A stretch of 64,000 nt of DNA from Gracilimonas sp965227785 (GTDB lineage Bacteria; Bacteroidota; Rhodothermia; Balneolales; Balneolaceae). The notes under the pieces were generated by a model. The model did not search any database. It was given only the letters and a program-made list of their open reading frames with translations, and was not told the origin of the DNA. The position numbers and the translations under genes are program-made. Below are positions 45,290-53,847 of this stretch, piece after piece. The DNA lies in assembly GCF_965227785.1 (NCBI RefSeq), contig NZ_OZ245785.1, forward strand, positions 1,116,001 through 1,180,000. The letters are read 5' to 3'. Within the stretch, counting starts at the first letter, position 1; the number at the start of each line of letters is the position of its first letter.

Positions 45290-45292
45290 AGC

Positions 45293-46030
45293 TTAATTAC
45301 TAAGCGTTAAGGTTCCCACATTAACAGCTTCACCGGAAACTACGTCCACCTGAATAGTTCTCTCCTGATATCCCAATGCATAAATTTTCAACTCATAGCT
45401 TCCTTCTTTGATGTTTTCAATAAAGAAAGAATCACCACTCTGAGTTTTGGTCCAGGTTACCACGCTTGGCGGCATCACATAAATAGTTGCACGCATGTTT
45501 GAGTGAATATCACAAAAAACATCAACCGGCCCTGGTTTATCAAAGCTTACATCCAAAAATTCACCCTTCGGTCTTCGCCCCACGTCAAACCTTTTCTTGG
45601 GAGAAAGGCTAAATACATTATGATAGACAGGATCGGAATTACGAATTCTTACCTCCCCATTGAGATAAACAGGTAACAGAGAGGGCTGAAATGATAAATT
45701 TTTCTGGTCCAAAATAACCGGCCCACTGGATGAATTTGTAGAAGTCTCTTCAGAACTTTCCAACCAAATGAGAACTGAATCAGTAGATGCTGTTGATGAA
45801 GCTGATGACCGTGAAGGCCGGCCATATCTGCCACCAACCCTAACCGGATTTTCCTTAGCTGCCAGCATCACAACTCCTTCAACCTTTCCAGTTGCCTGAC
45901 TTTGACGTGCCAATGTTGATTCGGGTTGAATAATCAGGAAAAGTACAAGAGTAACAAATAGCGATCCAAAGGCACCCTTCATCACGTTCGGTATTTTGTT
46001 TGTTAGAGTTGATTTTAAACGATACACCAT
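45293..46030 (-). CDS. exported cupredoxin-like protein with carboxypeptidase-regulatory-like tail
   Basis: 245 residues from the ATG at 46030; 45982 is also possible, and both lead into the hydrophobic signal GSLFVTLVLFLIIQPESTLA. The cupredoxin part shows spaced type-1 copper ligands: His in DPVYHNVFSLSP, Cys and His in VFCDIHSNM and the final Met. It is preceded by a Ser/Thr-rich insertion (GRPSRSSASSTASTDS). A small beta domain follows (SYELKIYALGYQERTIQVDV), like CarboxypepD_reg. Similar proteins are labelled 'methylamine utilization protein' in other phyla, usually next to a signalling enzyme. First gene of the cyclase/porin operon. Could bind copper or an electron carrier; inference. 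Confidence 0.75.
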   Translation of the reverse strand: MVYRLKSTLTNKIPNVMKGAFGSLFVTLVLFLIIQPESTLARQSQATGKVEGVVMLAAKENPVRVGGRYGRPSRSSASSTASTDSVLIWLESSEETSTNSSSGPVILDQKNLSFQPSLLPVYLNGEVRIRNSDPVYHNVFSLSPKKRFDVGRRPKGEFLDVSFDKPGPVDVFCDIHSNMRATIYVMPPSVVTWTKTQSGDSFFIENIKEGSYELKIYALGYQERTIQVDVVSGEAVNVGTLTLSN

Positions 46031-46248
46031 GCTACATCCGATTAATCTACTAAAAATAACCTTCTGTTGTAATAGACATGACATTTTGCTTTGAATCACG
46101 AATAGTACCCCTTCTCTATAAATAGAGTCCGAACTAAAGCCAGTATGCTTCATCATACTCACTTATTAGAATTTTATGTTGGTCTTTTAAAAATACATTT
46201 ATTATATATTTATCCGATAAAATAAAGGGTTTAGATAAAGGGATAGCA

Positions 46249-46722
46249 ATGATGAAGAAAGAGGTTATTATACGGCCAAAAAAATGGCTACTTCTCTCCT
46301 TATATACATTAGGGCCACTATCTATGTTTATTTGCGGATACGTATTGGTACAGCTTTTTGTGGTGGGCACCAGTGAACCCTTTGCTTTCAAAGTCATCCT
46401 CTCCGCCGTTTGTACACTCGCCATTGTTGTGATTGCACTTCAGCTACCTACCTACCACCGCTTCACTATTGTATTTAAACGGGATGGCATTTTTCAGAAT
46501 GGTATTATCACAAAAAAATTAGCCTATGATGAAATTGAGAAGGTGGTAGTAAGAAGTGCAGGCGTGGAAATCTATGGCGACAATTACTTCAACAACATTA
46601 CCATTGGGGATCTCTATATCAATTATGAGGAAGCTGCTGAGTTTTTGGCTGAAATGGTGAAAGACAGGAAAGATATTTACATCACCGGAAACCACAGGTT
46701 TGTGCAGGACTTTACCGGTTGA
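46249..46722 (+). CDS. membrane protein with PH-like (YdbS/bPH) cytoplasmic domain
   Basis: 157 residues. Two membrane helices (about 14-38 and 46-66), then a soluble strand-rich part: FTIVFKRDGIFQNGIITKKL and AYDEIEKVVVRSAGVEIYGD, typical of bacterial PH-like domains (DUF304-type) attached to two helices. Function unknown. It is divergent from the cupredoxin operon, with only 86-218 bp between, so the two may share an intergenic control region. Start ATG at 46249; a second ATG follows immediately. Confidence 0.65.
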   Translation: MMKKEVIIRPKKWLLLSLYTLGPLSMFICGYVLVQLFVVGTSEPFAFKVILSAVCTLAIVVIALQLPTYHRFTIVFKRDGIFQNGIITKKLAYDEIEKVVVRSAGVEIYGDNYFNNITIGDLYINYEEAAEFLAEMVKDRKDIYITGNHRFVQDFTG

Positions 46723-46791
46723 TGTAGGCACATAAAAAAATCGCCCGGAACATTTTTTCGATAATCATTCGGTTTGAAATCTTAAAGAAAC

Positions 46792-46820
46792 AAGGCCGCG
46801 GACTTTAATTTCGGCCTTTC
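46792..46820 (+). terminator. possible terminator after PH-like gene
   Basis: aaggccg (46792-46798) pairs with cggcctt (46812-46818), followed by only three T residues. The 351-bp gap to the histidine kinase gene otherwise holds the three sites below. Confidence 0.4.
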
Positions 46821-46909
46821 CACCAATTATACCGTAGTACTTTTGATGACTTTGTTCACTGGTTAATTAGCATAAACCCCAAACGATTGTCAACAAAAAA
46901 ATCATCAAT

Positions 46910-46941
46910 TTTCCCACAACTTTCCCACATAGTTATCCACA
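46910..46941 (+). promoter_or_regulatory. second DnaA-box-like array, helically phased
   Basis: tttcccaca (46910-46918), tttcccaca (46921-46929) and ttatccaca (46933-46941), 11-12 bp apart, all on the same strand, so facing the same side of the helix. Between the 3' ends of two genes, so not a promoter of either. The third site is a perfect TTATCCACA. Confidence 0.45.
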
Positions 46942-47073
46942 TTTTAGCCCGGAAAATCTCTTCTGAAATCGCTAAATCAAAGATAATTAATATAGTAGAA
47001 AGTGCAGTCTTTGGATGAAAGTCTCGAGCTCAAAAAAGAGCCTGTTCCAGTATCCTTATATATCTTAATCTAT

Positions 47074-49452
47074 TCAAACAATATCGAGCGTACTGCTTGA
47101 GCCTTTGTCCATGTCTTTTTTGAATTTTATCCGGTAGGTGACTCCTTCCTTTCCGCTTGACGTCCACTCGGCACCAATCTGTTTAAGTAAAGATTTAATT
47201 AAGGTCATACCCAGCGAATTTAATGAGCTCATATCATCCATTGAAGAGAATCCGACACCGTCATCTTTAATGGTACTGCAAATAACCCCCTCATGCTCTT
47301 CCAGCTTTACCATAACCTTTCCCTGCTTTTTTCCTTTAAAGGCATGTTCAAGTGAATTAGAAATGATCTCATTTAAAGCCAGGGCAAATGGAATGGCCTG
47401 GTTTATATTCAGCTCAACATCGTCGATCTCGGTACTTACACTAATCTCGGTATCTCCGATCTTTATGCTGCTTCTGATTTGATCAATAAGATCATCAATA
47501 TACTCATGGATAAAGATTCTGCTCAGGCTTTCTGACTGATACAATTTTTCATGAATCATAGCCATCGTCTGAATACGCATCTGGCTTTCTTGAATAAGCC
47601 TTACATAGGTTGGATCTGAATATTCGTAAACCTGTAGCTCAAGTAAACCGGAAATAACGGCCAGATTATTCTTAACCCGATGGTGGATTTCCTGCAGCAA
47701 CACTTCCTTCTCTTGTATGCTGGCCCGCAGCTCTTTTTCCCTTTTCTTTAAATCGCTTATATCCTGTCCGGTTCCGATTATGAAAGTTTCACCCTCTCGC
47801 TCAAACAATACTGCATTTACATTTCGGGATAGCACATTGCCATCTTTGGCAATAGGGTTTGACTCCAGGCTTATTTTACCATGCTTAAAAATTTCTTTTA
47901 ACTTGTTGTTTAAAAGGTCTTTATTCTCTTCAGAATAGTAATCCAGGATTCTTTTATTTAATAATTCCTCCACAGAATACCCCAAATCTTCAGCCAGATT
48001 TTTATTAGCTCTCAATAAATTTAGGTTTTCGTCTAACATGAAAAAAGTACCCGGCAACCCGTCAATAATCGCGTCAATAAACCTTTTCTCTTCAATTAAC
48101 TCTCTCTCCATTTCTTTCTGCTTGCTGATATTTAAACCAACAAGTAAAAATACCTCCTTACCATCCATCTCAATGATATTCCCTCTCCAAAAGTAAGGAC
48201 TTACCTTACCTCTTTTGTGTCGTACATTCACTTCCTGACCTGCCGTATTATTTGCCAGAATATTCTTAATTGCCCCAATCAGTTCTTTATGATCTTCTTT
48301 GGGAACAAAGTCAAAAGCCGACATATTTTTTAGCTCATCAGCAGAGTATCCGGTAAGCTTTTCTCCGGTCTTATTCCAGAGAACCACATTCATTTTTCTA
48401 TCTACAACGGTAATAATACTAGGCAGGTTGTCCAGAATTTGCTGTGTAAAATTTCTTTGCTGAATCAGCTTTTCTTTCATGGAAATACGCTTCAGGAAGT
48501 TTCCGATAATTTCCACCGTAGTCTTCAGCGTCAATAGCTCATACTGGTGCCATGATCGGGCTTCTCCAAGCGAGTCGAACCCGATAAAGCCAAACCAATC
48601 TTCCCCCTGAAAAACCGGTAACAGCAGAACCGAAGAGATACCCTGCATCTCCATAAGCTCTTGTTCGGGATAAGGTAAGTCCTCGAGAGGCTCATTCACG
48701 ATATTGTTTGATGAAAGCTTCTGATAAAAAAACGGAAACTGTTTATAGGGTATATTCTGAAGCTCGGGATTATCAATCTCCGGATCTACTCCTTCTGCAC
48801 AGGCTTCAAACTTCTGACTCACAAGCAGCTCAGCCTGTGGAGTAGTTTCGTTAGTAAAAAAGTAAACCCTGTCCGAACCAGTTGTTCGCTGTAATATTTC
48901 CAGCACCTCATCAAATACACTCATCTCGGAAGCATCAACCAGTAGATTCGAACACAGTGAAAGTGCATTCTGGAAATTAAGCCGGTTTCTTAGTTCACTC
49001 TCGATTTCTCTTTGAGCTTCCAACTCTGAAATTTTTCTGTCAGTAATTTCAAAAGAGGTTCCCAATATGGAAGAAGGGTTACCGGAATCGTCATATAACA
49101 GTTTAATTTCATCTCGCAGCCAGATGGTACGACCGTCTTTTCTTTTGAACCGGTATTCATTTATTGCAGAGCCTCCTTTTTCAAGAACCCGAAGGAACCT
49201 TTTGGCAACGGTCTCTTTATCATCCGGATGTATGCGGCCAGACCAGGCTTTGGGATTGGAAAAGAAATAGTCTGTTGAGAACCCCAAAATCTTTTCAACA
49301 TTACCACTTACAAAAGTTGTGGGATATGTTAAAGAGGGAGCGCATTTAAAAATTATTATGCTTCCATCTTCAAAAAGTTGCTCAACTTCTGAACTCGTTA
49401 ATGCTTTATTTTTGTCCTTAATCACTGCCTGAATATATTCCCTTTGAACCAC
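47074..49452 (-). CDS. multi-PAS/GAF sensor histidine kinase (HisKA_2)
   Basis: 792 residues, soluble. Domain order: PAS1 (about 25-150, PTTFVSGNVEKILGFSTDYF), GAF (about 170-320, ISSVLLLPVFQGEDWFGFIG), PAS2 (about 335-445, NLPSIITVVDRKMNVVLWNK), PAS3 (about 455-575, GLPGTFFMLDENLNLLRANK), then the HisKA_2 helix LLQEIHHRVKNNLAVISGLL (His about 590) and a HATPase with N-box NEIISNSLEHAF and DDGVGFSSMDD. This is the type of kinase that often controls general-stress or chemotaxis-like output. No response regulator is adjacent. Ends in the SSTLDIV tail. Confidence 0.9.
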   Translation of the reverse strand: MVQREYIQAVIKDKNKALTSSEVEQLFEDGSIIIFKCAPSLTYPTTFVSGNVEKILGFSTDYFFSNPKAWSGRIHPDDKETVAKRFLRVLEKGGSAINEYRFKRKDGRTIWLRDEIKLLYDDSGNPSSILGTSFEITDRKISELEAQREIESELRNRLNFQNALSLCSNLLVDASEMSVFDEVLEILQRTTGSDRVYFFTNETTPQAELLVSQKFEACAEGVDPEIDNPELQNIPYKQFPFFYQKLSSNNIVNEPLEDLPYPEQELMEMQGISSVLLLPVFQGEDWFGFIGFDSLGEARSWHQYELLTLKTTVEIIGNFLKRISMKEKLIQQRNFTQQILDNLPSIITVVDRKMNVVLWNKTGEKLTGYSADELKNMSAFDFVPKEDHKELIGAIKNILANNTAGQEVNVRHKRGKVSPYFWRGNIIEMDGKEVFLLVGLNISKQKEMERELIEEKRFIDAIIDGLPGTFFMLDENLNLLRANKNLAEDLGYSVEELLNKRILDYYSEENKDLLNNKLKEIFKHGKISLESNPIAKDGNVLSRNVNAVLFEREGETFIIGTGQDISDLKKREKELRASIQEKEVLLQEIHHRVKNNLAVISGLLELQVYEYSDPTYVRLIQESQMRIQTMAMIHEKLYQSESLSRIFIHEYIDDLIDQIRSSIKIGDTEISVSTEIDDVELNINQAIPFALALNEIISNSLEHAFKGKKQGKVMVKLEEHEGVICSTIKDDGVGFSSMDDMSSLNSLGMTLIKSLLKQIGAEWTSSGKEGVTYRIKFKKDMDKGSSSTLDIV

Positions 49453-49566
49453 CTCAAAATAATCATTTTGAGAGTTTAAAACTTTGGCGCTTAATATTTT
49501 AACAACCTAAAAGTTCTACCGGATTTAATCTTTATTATCGGATTAAATTATAAAATTATAAGCCTT

Positions 49567-50058
49567 ATGTCTGATTCATATCAAATTCCTGCAAAAACAC
49601 GCATTGGCCATATTCACCTAAAGGTTTCAGATTTGGAGCAATCCCTCGATTTCTATTGTCGGCTTCTGGGCTTCAACCTGATAACCACATACGGAGATCA
49701 GGCTGCCTTCATATCCGCCGGAGGTTACCACCACCATATAGGCTTAAATACATGGCAGAGCCTGGGGGCACCTCCCGCTCCCAAAAGAAGTACAGGACTT
49801 TTTCATACCGCTATTCTTTATCCTGCCCGAAAAGACCTGGCTGAAATTTTGCAACGACTTATAAATGAAGGGTACCCGCTTTCAGGAGCCTCTGATCATG
49901 GCGTTTCTGAAGCGCTGTATTTGGACGATCCTGATCAGAATGGCGTAGAACTGTATTGGGATCGACCGGAAGATGAGTGGCCTAAAAATGAAGACGGCTC
50001 ACTGAACATGTTTACAAAAGCACTTGATCTTCAGGATCTGTTAGCTGAGCTCAAATAG
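49567..50058 (+). CDS. VOC-family (glyoxalase/ring-cleavage dioxygenase-like) protein
   Basis: 163 residues, two beta-alpha-beta-beta-beta modules. The opening RIGHIHLKVSDLEQSLDFYC, HHHIGLNTWQSLG with metal His, FHTAILYPARKDLAEIL and the end DPDQNGVELYWDR (metal Glu in VELYWD) fit the bacterial VOC dioxygenase-like type related to catechol 2,3-dioxygenase (CatE-like). Enzyme substrate unknown. Near the S1/P1 nuclease gene but with its own spacing of 73 nt. Confidence 0.88.
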   Translation: MSDSYQIPAKTRIGHIHLKVSDLEQSLDFYCRLLGFNLITTYGDQAAFISAGGYHHHIGLNTWQSLGAPPAPKRSTGLFHTAILYPARKDLAEILQRLINEGYPLSGASDHGVSEALYLDDPDQNGVELYWDRPEDEWPKNEDGSLNMFTKALDLQDLLAELK

Positions 50059-50131
50059 ACTCATAAATTTTTACTGAATAGTAATATTCACACACGTATC
50101 TTGTAAAAAATTCAAACCAAACTATTTATTG

Positions 50132-50911
50132 ATGAATAAGCTTTTAACTCTTATTTCCATTTTTGCTTTAGGGTTCACATCAACAGCAAATGAAGCTTTG
50201 CGCTGGGGACAAATAGGCCACCGCACTACCGGCCATGTTGCCGAGCAGTATCTTACTAACAAAGCCGCAGCTGAAGTAGAGCGCGTACTTGGTAATGAAT
50301 CACTTGCAGAAGTAAGCACCTGGATGGATGAAGTACGTTCGGATGATGCCTACGATTTCATGGCACCATGGCATTACGTAACCATTCCTGAAGGTGAAAC
50401 CTATGAAACGGTTGAGAAAGCCGAAGGTGGTGACATTATCTGGGCACTGGAAAAGGTGGTTAAAGAGCTAAAAGAAGGAAACCTCACTCAAAAACAAGAA
50501 GAGGAAAACCTGAAAATATTGGTTCACCTTGTGGGTGATTTGCACCAGCCGCTTCATGTGGGTAACGGTACAGACCGTGGTGGAAATGATGTAAGATTGC
50601 AATGGTTTTGGAGTAACTCTAACCTGCACCGCGTGTGGGACAGTGAAATGATAGATGACAAGCAGCTCAGCTTCACCGAGCTTTCCGATTTCGTGAACCA
50701 CCCTACTGAAGAGCAAATTAACGAATGGCAAAGTACAACGATCCGGGATTGGGCATATGAGTCTCAGGCTTTACTGCCACAGGTATATGATTTCCCGGAA
50801 GACAAAGAACTCAGCTACGAATACTCTTACAAAAATTGGGACACGGTAGAGCAACGATTAGTAAAAGCAGGTGTTCGTATGGCCGGATTGATTAATGAGA
50901 TTTATGAGTGA
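50132..50911 (+). CDS. S1/P1 zinc nuclease, exported
   Basis: 259 residues from the ATG at 50132 with signal peptide MNKLLTLISIFALGFTSTANEA. The mature start WGQIGHRTTGHVAEQYL supplies the N-terminal Trp ligand and His. Other Zn ligands: STWMDEVRSD, APWHYVTIP, LVHLVGDLHQPLHVG (HxxxDxHxPLH) and NLHRVWDSEMI. The family cleaves single-stranded nucleic acids and acts as 3'-nucleotidase, so it likely scavenges phosphate or nucleosides in the periplasm. Start chosen over an in-frame TTG one codon earlier. A tandem repeat begins in the last codons. Confidence 0.94.
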   Translation: MNKLLTLISIFALGFTSTANEALRWGQIGHRTTGHVAEQYLTNKAAAEVERVLGNESLAEVSTWMDEVRSDDAYDFMAPWHYVTIPEGETYETVEKAEGGDIIWALEKVVKELKEGNLTQKQEEENLKILVHLVGDLHQPLHVGNGTDRGGNDVRLQWFWSNSNLHRVWDSEMIDDKQLSFTELSDFVNHPTEEQINEWQSTTIRDWAYESQALLPQVYDFPEDKELSYEYSYKNWDTVEQRLVKAGVRMAGLINEIYE

Positions 50912-50966
50912 TAGGTGATGAGTGATAGGGTGATTAGGTGATTAGGTGATTAGGTGATTAGGTGAT
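50907..50966. repeat. 8-bp tandem repeat, array A (gtgattag)
   Basis: gtgattag occurs four times in register (50930-50961) plus a partial copy, after several diverged units (gtgatagg, gtgatgag) that overlap the stop codon of the nuclease gene. The right-hand array at 51051 carries an inverted related unit. Confidence 0.8.
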
Positions 50967-51050
50967 ATTATTCAATTTATGTGATTGGGGTAAATTCAGT
51001 TTTGGCTGATACGTATGGTGTTTTTTAGAAACTCATTATTTAACTCAACT

Positions 51051-51098
51051 CACCCTATCACCCTATCACCCTATCACCCTATCACCCTATCACCCTAT
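51051..51098. repeat. 8-bp tandem repeat, array B (caccctat)
   Basis: Six perfect copies of caccctat. Reverse-complemented they read atagggtg, close to array A units, so A and B face each other across about 85 bp and could fold as a long hairpin. Lies in the 397-bp gap before the first cold-shock gene. Confidence 0.85.
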
Positions 51099-51181
51099 AA
51101 AAAGAAGTTTGGTATTGGTCAATATTCAGGGGATCTTAAGGGTACAAATTAAAGGTAACATCGGTATTTATTTATTAGTAC

Positions 51182-51308
51182 AGTATTTATTTCCCTTCTA
51201 TAGTTTGTATAACTAACACAAAATCTTCACAGCCGATCTTGAAATGAAGTATGCTCATATTGAAGCATATAGTACACTGTGCCTGTGAAACAACACTTAT
51301 TATTTATT
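51182..51308 (+). promoter_or_regulatory. structured leader of cold-shock gene 1
   Basis: A block of about 59 bp (51182-51240) is nearly repeated before the second cold-shock gene (55435-55493), including tatagtttg (51199-51207). Downstream, ttcacag (51226-51232) pairs with ctgtgaa (51283-51289), enclosing tatgct-catattga-agcata. In the other leader the closing stem is tgcagc/gctgca, different in sequence but also complementary. Probably a promoter plus temperature-responsive 5' untranslated RNA. Confidence 0.65.
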
Positions 51309-51518
51309 ATGGAATACGGTAAAATTAAATGGTTTGACGGCCAAAAAGGATTTGGTTTCATTAAACCTGAAAATGGTGAAAAAGATGTTTTTGTTCACCG
51401 AAATAACGTCGAAAACCTCGGGTTTAACGAGGATATTAACGACGGTGAAGAAGTTGAATTTGCTGTTGAAGAAACAGACAAAGGACTTAGCGCAGTAGAT
51501 GTATATCTGCTCGAATGA
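51309..51518 (+). CDS. cold-shock domain protein (CspA family), copy 1
   Basis: 69 residues from MEYGKIKWFDGQKGFGF; an upstream in-frame GTG at 51279 would add ten residues in the leader and is rejected because the paralogue at 55554 starts identically. RNP1 KGFGFIKP and RNP2 DVFVHRNN motifs are intact. RNA chaperone that melts mRNA structure in cold or growth transition. Acidic C-terminal half (DGEEVEFAVEETDKG). Monocistronic with a strong terminator. Confidence 0.96.
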   Translation: MEYGKIKWFDGQKGFGFIKPENGEKDVFVHRNNVENLGFNEDINDGEEVEFAVEETDKGLSAVDVYLLE

Positions 51519-51540
51519 TATCCTGATTCAATGAATCTGA

Positions 51541-51574
51541 ATCCCGCATTTAATTTTAAGTGCGGGATTTTTTA
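51541..51574 (+). terminator. terminator of cold-shock gene 1
   Basis: atcccgcattt (51541-51551) pairs with aagtgcgggat (51558-51568), one G-U, loop of six, then TTTTTT. Confidence 0.9.
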
Positions 51575-51651
51575 TTACCTGCTATTCTTTTCTTGAAACA
51601 TCTACCCCACCCTGCTACTCTTGTCACTATACTCACCAATGGGGAAAACAA

Positions 51652-52050
51652 ATGATTCTTTACAAAAAACGACAGCACTATAAATACACTCTGGTGGAAT
51701 CCTATTCCAGAATTATTGACATCCGACCGGATGAAAAATTGGGGAATAATTTTCTGTATCTCGATACCAACGGTAAACTTTTTATTTCAGAAGGGTATTC
51801 CTGGGATGGACCAAGCGGCCCCACAGTAGACACCAAGAACTTTATGCAAGGTTCACTGGTCCACGACGCATTATATCAGTTGATCAGAGAACAACATATT
51901 GATTTTGAATACAGAAACTATGCCGATGAACTTCTTAGGGATATGTGTATGGAAGACAGCATGAGCAAAGTCCGGGCATTTTTTGTGTACTGGGCAGTAC
52001 GACTTTTTGGAGCTTCTTCAGCCAAACCGGATACGAGAGTAGCTCCCTGA
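51652..52050 (+). CDS. DUF1353 family protein
   Basis: 132 residues, no signal peptide. The centre carries the family signature: the GYSWDGPSGPTVDT segment (DG-asiP-like) followed by GSLVHDALYQLIR (HD-LY) and NYADELLRDMCM. DUF1353 proteins occur in phages and as chromosomal singletons; function unknown. Nothing phage-like lies around it. Monocistronic. Confidence 0.8.
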   Translation: MILYKKRQHYKYTLVESYSRIIDIRPDEKLGNNFLYLDTNGKLFISEGYSWDGPSGPTVDTKNFMQGSLVHDALYQLIREQHIDFEYRNYADELLRDMCMEDSMSKVRAFFVYWAVRLFGASSAKPDTRVAP

Positions 52051-52069
52051 TTAAAGCCTGGAAATAGAA

Positions 52070-52223
52070 CGTCTTTGCGAGGAGACTTTATTTTTTTATT
52101 AGGAAGCAAAATTCTTTCGACGAAGCAATCTCCCTATATACGACATACCAATCTGTATAAGGAGATCGCCACGTCGAAATACTAAATAATTTTAGTAAAA
52201 CTATGATGCTCCTCGCGATGACG
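52070..52223. repeat. gtcattgcgaggag-type intergenic repeat, copy 2
   Basis: cgtctttgcgaggag (52070-52084) and the inverted ctcctcgcgatgacg (52209-52223) match in 13 of 15 positions; internal gacgaagcaatctccc recurs from the copy at 32445-32569. Sits between convergent genes. Confidence 0.75.
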
Positions 52224-52239
52224 TGGAATTAGAACCGAA

Positions 52240-53766
52240 TCAATACTTCGCCGGCGTACCTGCTTCCGGAATAGAGTTTTTAATGAACACCCGGATATCT
52301 TCATTGGAAGTGGCCAGATCTTCGGCCCGCAAATACATCATATGTCCACTACGGTAGCCTTTAAAAGAAAGGCGATCCTTTAGCCTTCCGCTTGGGTCCA
52401 TATTCCACATGGTATATTTGGCGTCAAAATAATTGGTACCGCCATCGTAATATCCGGATTGAATCAACACATGAAGGAAAGGGTTTTCAGCCATTGCAGA
52501 TCTCAGATCTTCACCGGTATTATCACCACTTCGATCCCATGGGTGAACCGGGCCAAATGTCCAGTACTGCAGGTCGGTTCCGTAGCCTAACTCATCTCTC
52601 AAATAATGATTGATAGCAGGAGTAAATGCGTGATTCCAGGCAGTAAGCGCCGGATCAAAATCGTAACGCTCACCCCCATTCTGGCGATCAACGCCACGGT
52701 ATCGAGAATCGAGTCGGCCCACGGTTAATCCTTGATCTCTCAGCAACTCTTTCCAGAAGAAAGAGGTTGAAATGCGAAGATTCCGATCCAAAATAGATTC
52801 TACCGACAGCCCGGAATACTCCGATACTTTTTCAGCTATTCGCTGCCTTTCTGACTCATCTAAAAATCCTCCTTTTGCAAGCGCAGGAATAAATTCATTA
52901 ATTGCAAAAGCTTCTACTTCCGGAAGAATTTCATCCAGATCTTTATTCTGTAATTCGCTTCCCAAAGCTTCATGATACCAGGCTGTAGCAGCATAGTATG
53001 GTAGTGCAGTAGCGTCCTCTACCGGCCCGTCCCGATCTACGCCAAGTCCGGTTGGTGAAACTAAAATCACCCCATTCAGATACATCCAGTATGAAGATTG
53101 AAGTTCGTTAGCCAAACCGGAAACCCGGGTGGTGCCGTAACTTTCACCAATCAGGTATTTAGGTGAAGGCCATCGATTCTGCCGGTTTACAAAAGTGTTA
53201 ATCCAGTCGGCGAGGTACTCAACATCTGCATTCACTCCAAAAAACTCGGAGCGATCGGTTTCAGAATCAAGGATTCGAGAAAAAGCGACATTTACAGGGT
53301 TCACAAAAACGATATCGGCAACATCCAGAATGGAATGCGGATTATCTTCTACCCCATATGGCTGAATGGGAAATCCTTCGGCATCAATTTTTAATTTTTT
53401 GGGGCCTGTGTACCCAATGTGCATCCAAACTGAAGCAGATCCCGGTCCGCCATTAAATGAAAAAACCAGAGGACGACGCTCTTTATTCTTTACATCCGAG
53501 CGTTCATAGTAGGTATAGAAAAGGCTGGCTATCGGCTTCCCTTCCTCATTCCAAACCGGCTGATTTCCAACGGTTGTGGTATAAGGAACTTTCTTTCCCT
53601 TTATGGTAACCTGATGATCGGAGGTCTTAGACCAGTCTATTTTAGTTGTTCGATAATCTGTTTTGGTAAAATCATCAGTTTCTACTGCCTGCCCCAGAGC
53701 CAACTGTGGTAGCAGCAATACCGATAAGCTGCATAAAAATAAAAGTGCTTTAAATCCTGATTTCAT
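52240..53766 (-). CDS. S10 family serine carboxypeptidase-like peptidase, exported
   Basis: 508 residues from the ATG at 53766, giving signal peptide MKSGFKALLFLCSLSVLLLP-QLALGQ; an upstream Met at 53835 is less likely. Alpha/beta hydrolase: oxyanion FSFNGGPGSASVWMH, catalytic Ser in LIGESYGTTRVSG (about 208), Asp in QSGYYDGGTNYF (about 440), His in GYRSGHMMYLR (about 474). S10 enzymes remove C-terminal residues at acidic pH. It is 12 nt from the following aspartyl protease gene on the same strand, so the two may be co-transcribed as a proteolysis unit. Confidence 0.93.
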   Translation of the reverse strand: MKSGFKALLFLCSLSVLLLPQLALGQAVETDDFTKTDYRTTKIDWSKTSDHQVTIKGKKVPYTTTVGNQPVWNEEGKPIASLFYTYYERSDVKNKERRPLVFSFNGGPGSASVWMHIGYTGPKKLKIDAEGFPIQPYGVEDNPHSILDVADIVFVNPVNVAFSRILDSETDRSEFFGVNADVEYLADWINTFVNRQNRWPSPKYLIGESYGTTRVSGLANELQSSYWMYLNGVILVSPTGLGVDRDGPVEDATALPYYAATAWYHEALGSELQNKDLDEILPEVEAFAINEFIPALAKGGFLDESERQRIAEKVSEYSGLSVESILDRNLRISTSFFWKELLRDQGLTVGRLDSRYRGVDRQNGGERYDFDPALTAWNHAFTPAINHYLRDELGYGTDLQYWTFGPVHPWDRSGDNTGEDLRSAMAENPFLHVLIQSGYYDGGTNYFDAKYTMWNMDPSGRLKDRLSFKGYRSGHMMYLRAEDLATSNEDIRVFIKNSIPEAGTPAKY

Positions 53767-53847
53767 AGTAAAGAATTTATTTAGTGAAGAGTAACGAGGA
53801 GTAGTTACCAATTCTGAAGCTGAATTTCCTGTCAAATTAGGTAAATA

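Noticed and set aside
50907..51098. CRISPR array
   Set aside because: Units are 8 bp with no spacers; simple tandem repeats.
51652..52050. Prophage remnant because of DUF1353
   Set aside because: No other phage gene nearby; the family is also found as chromosomal singletons.
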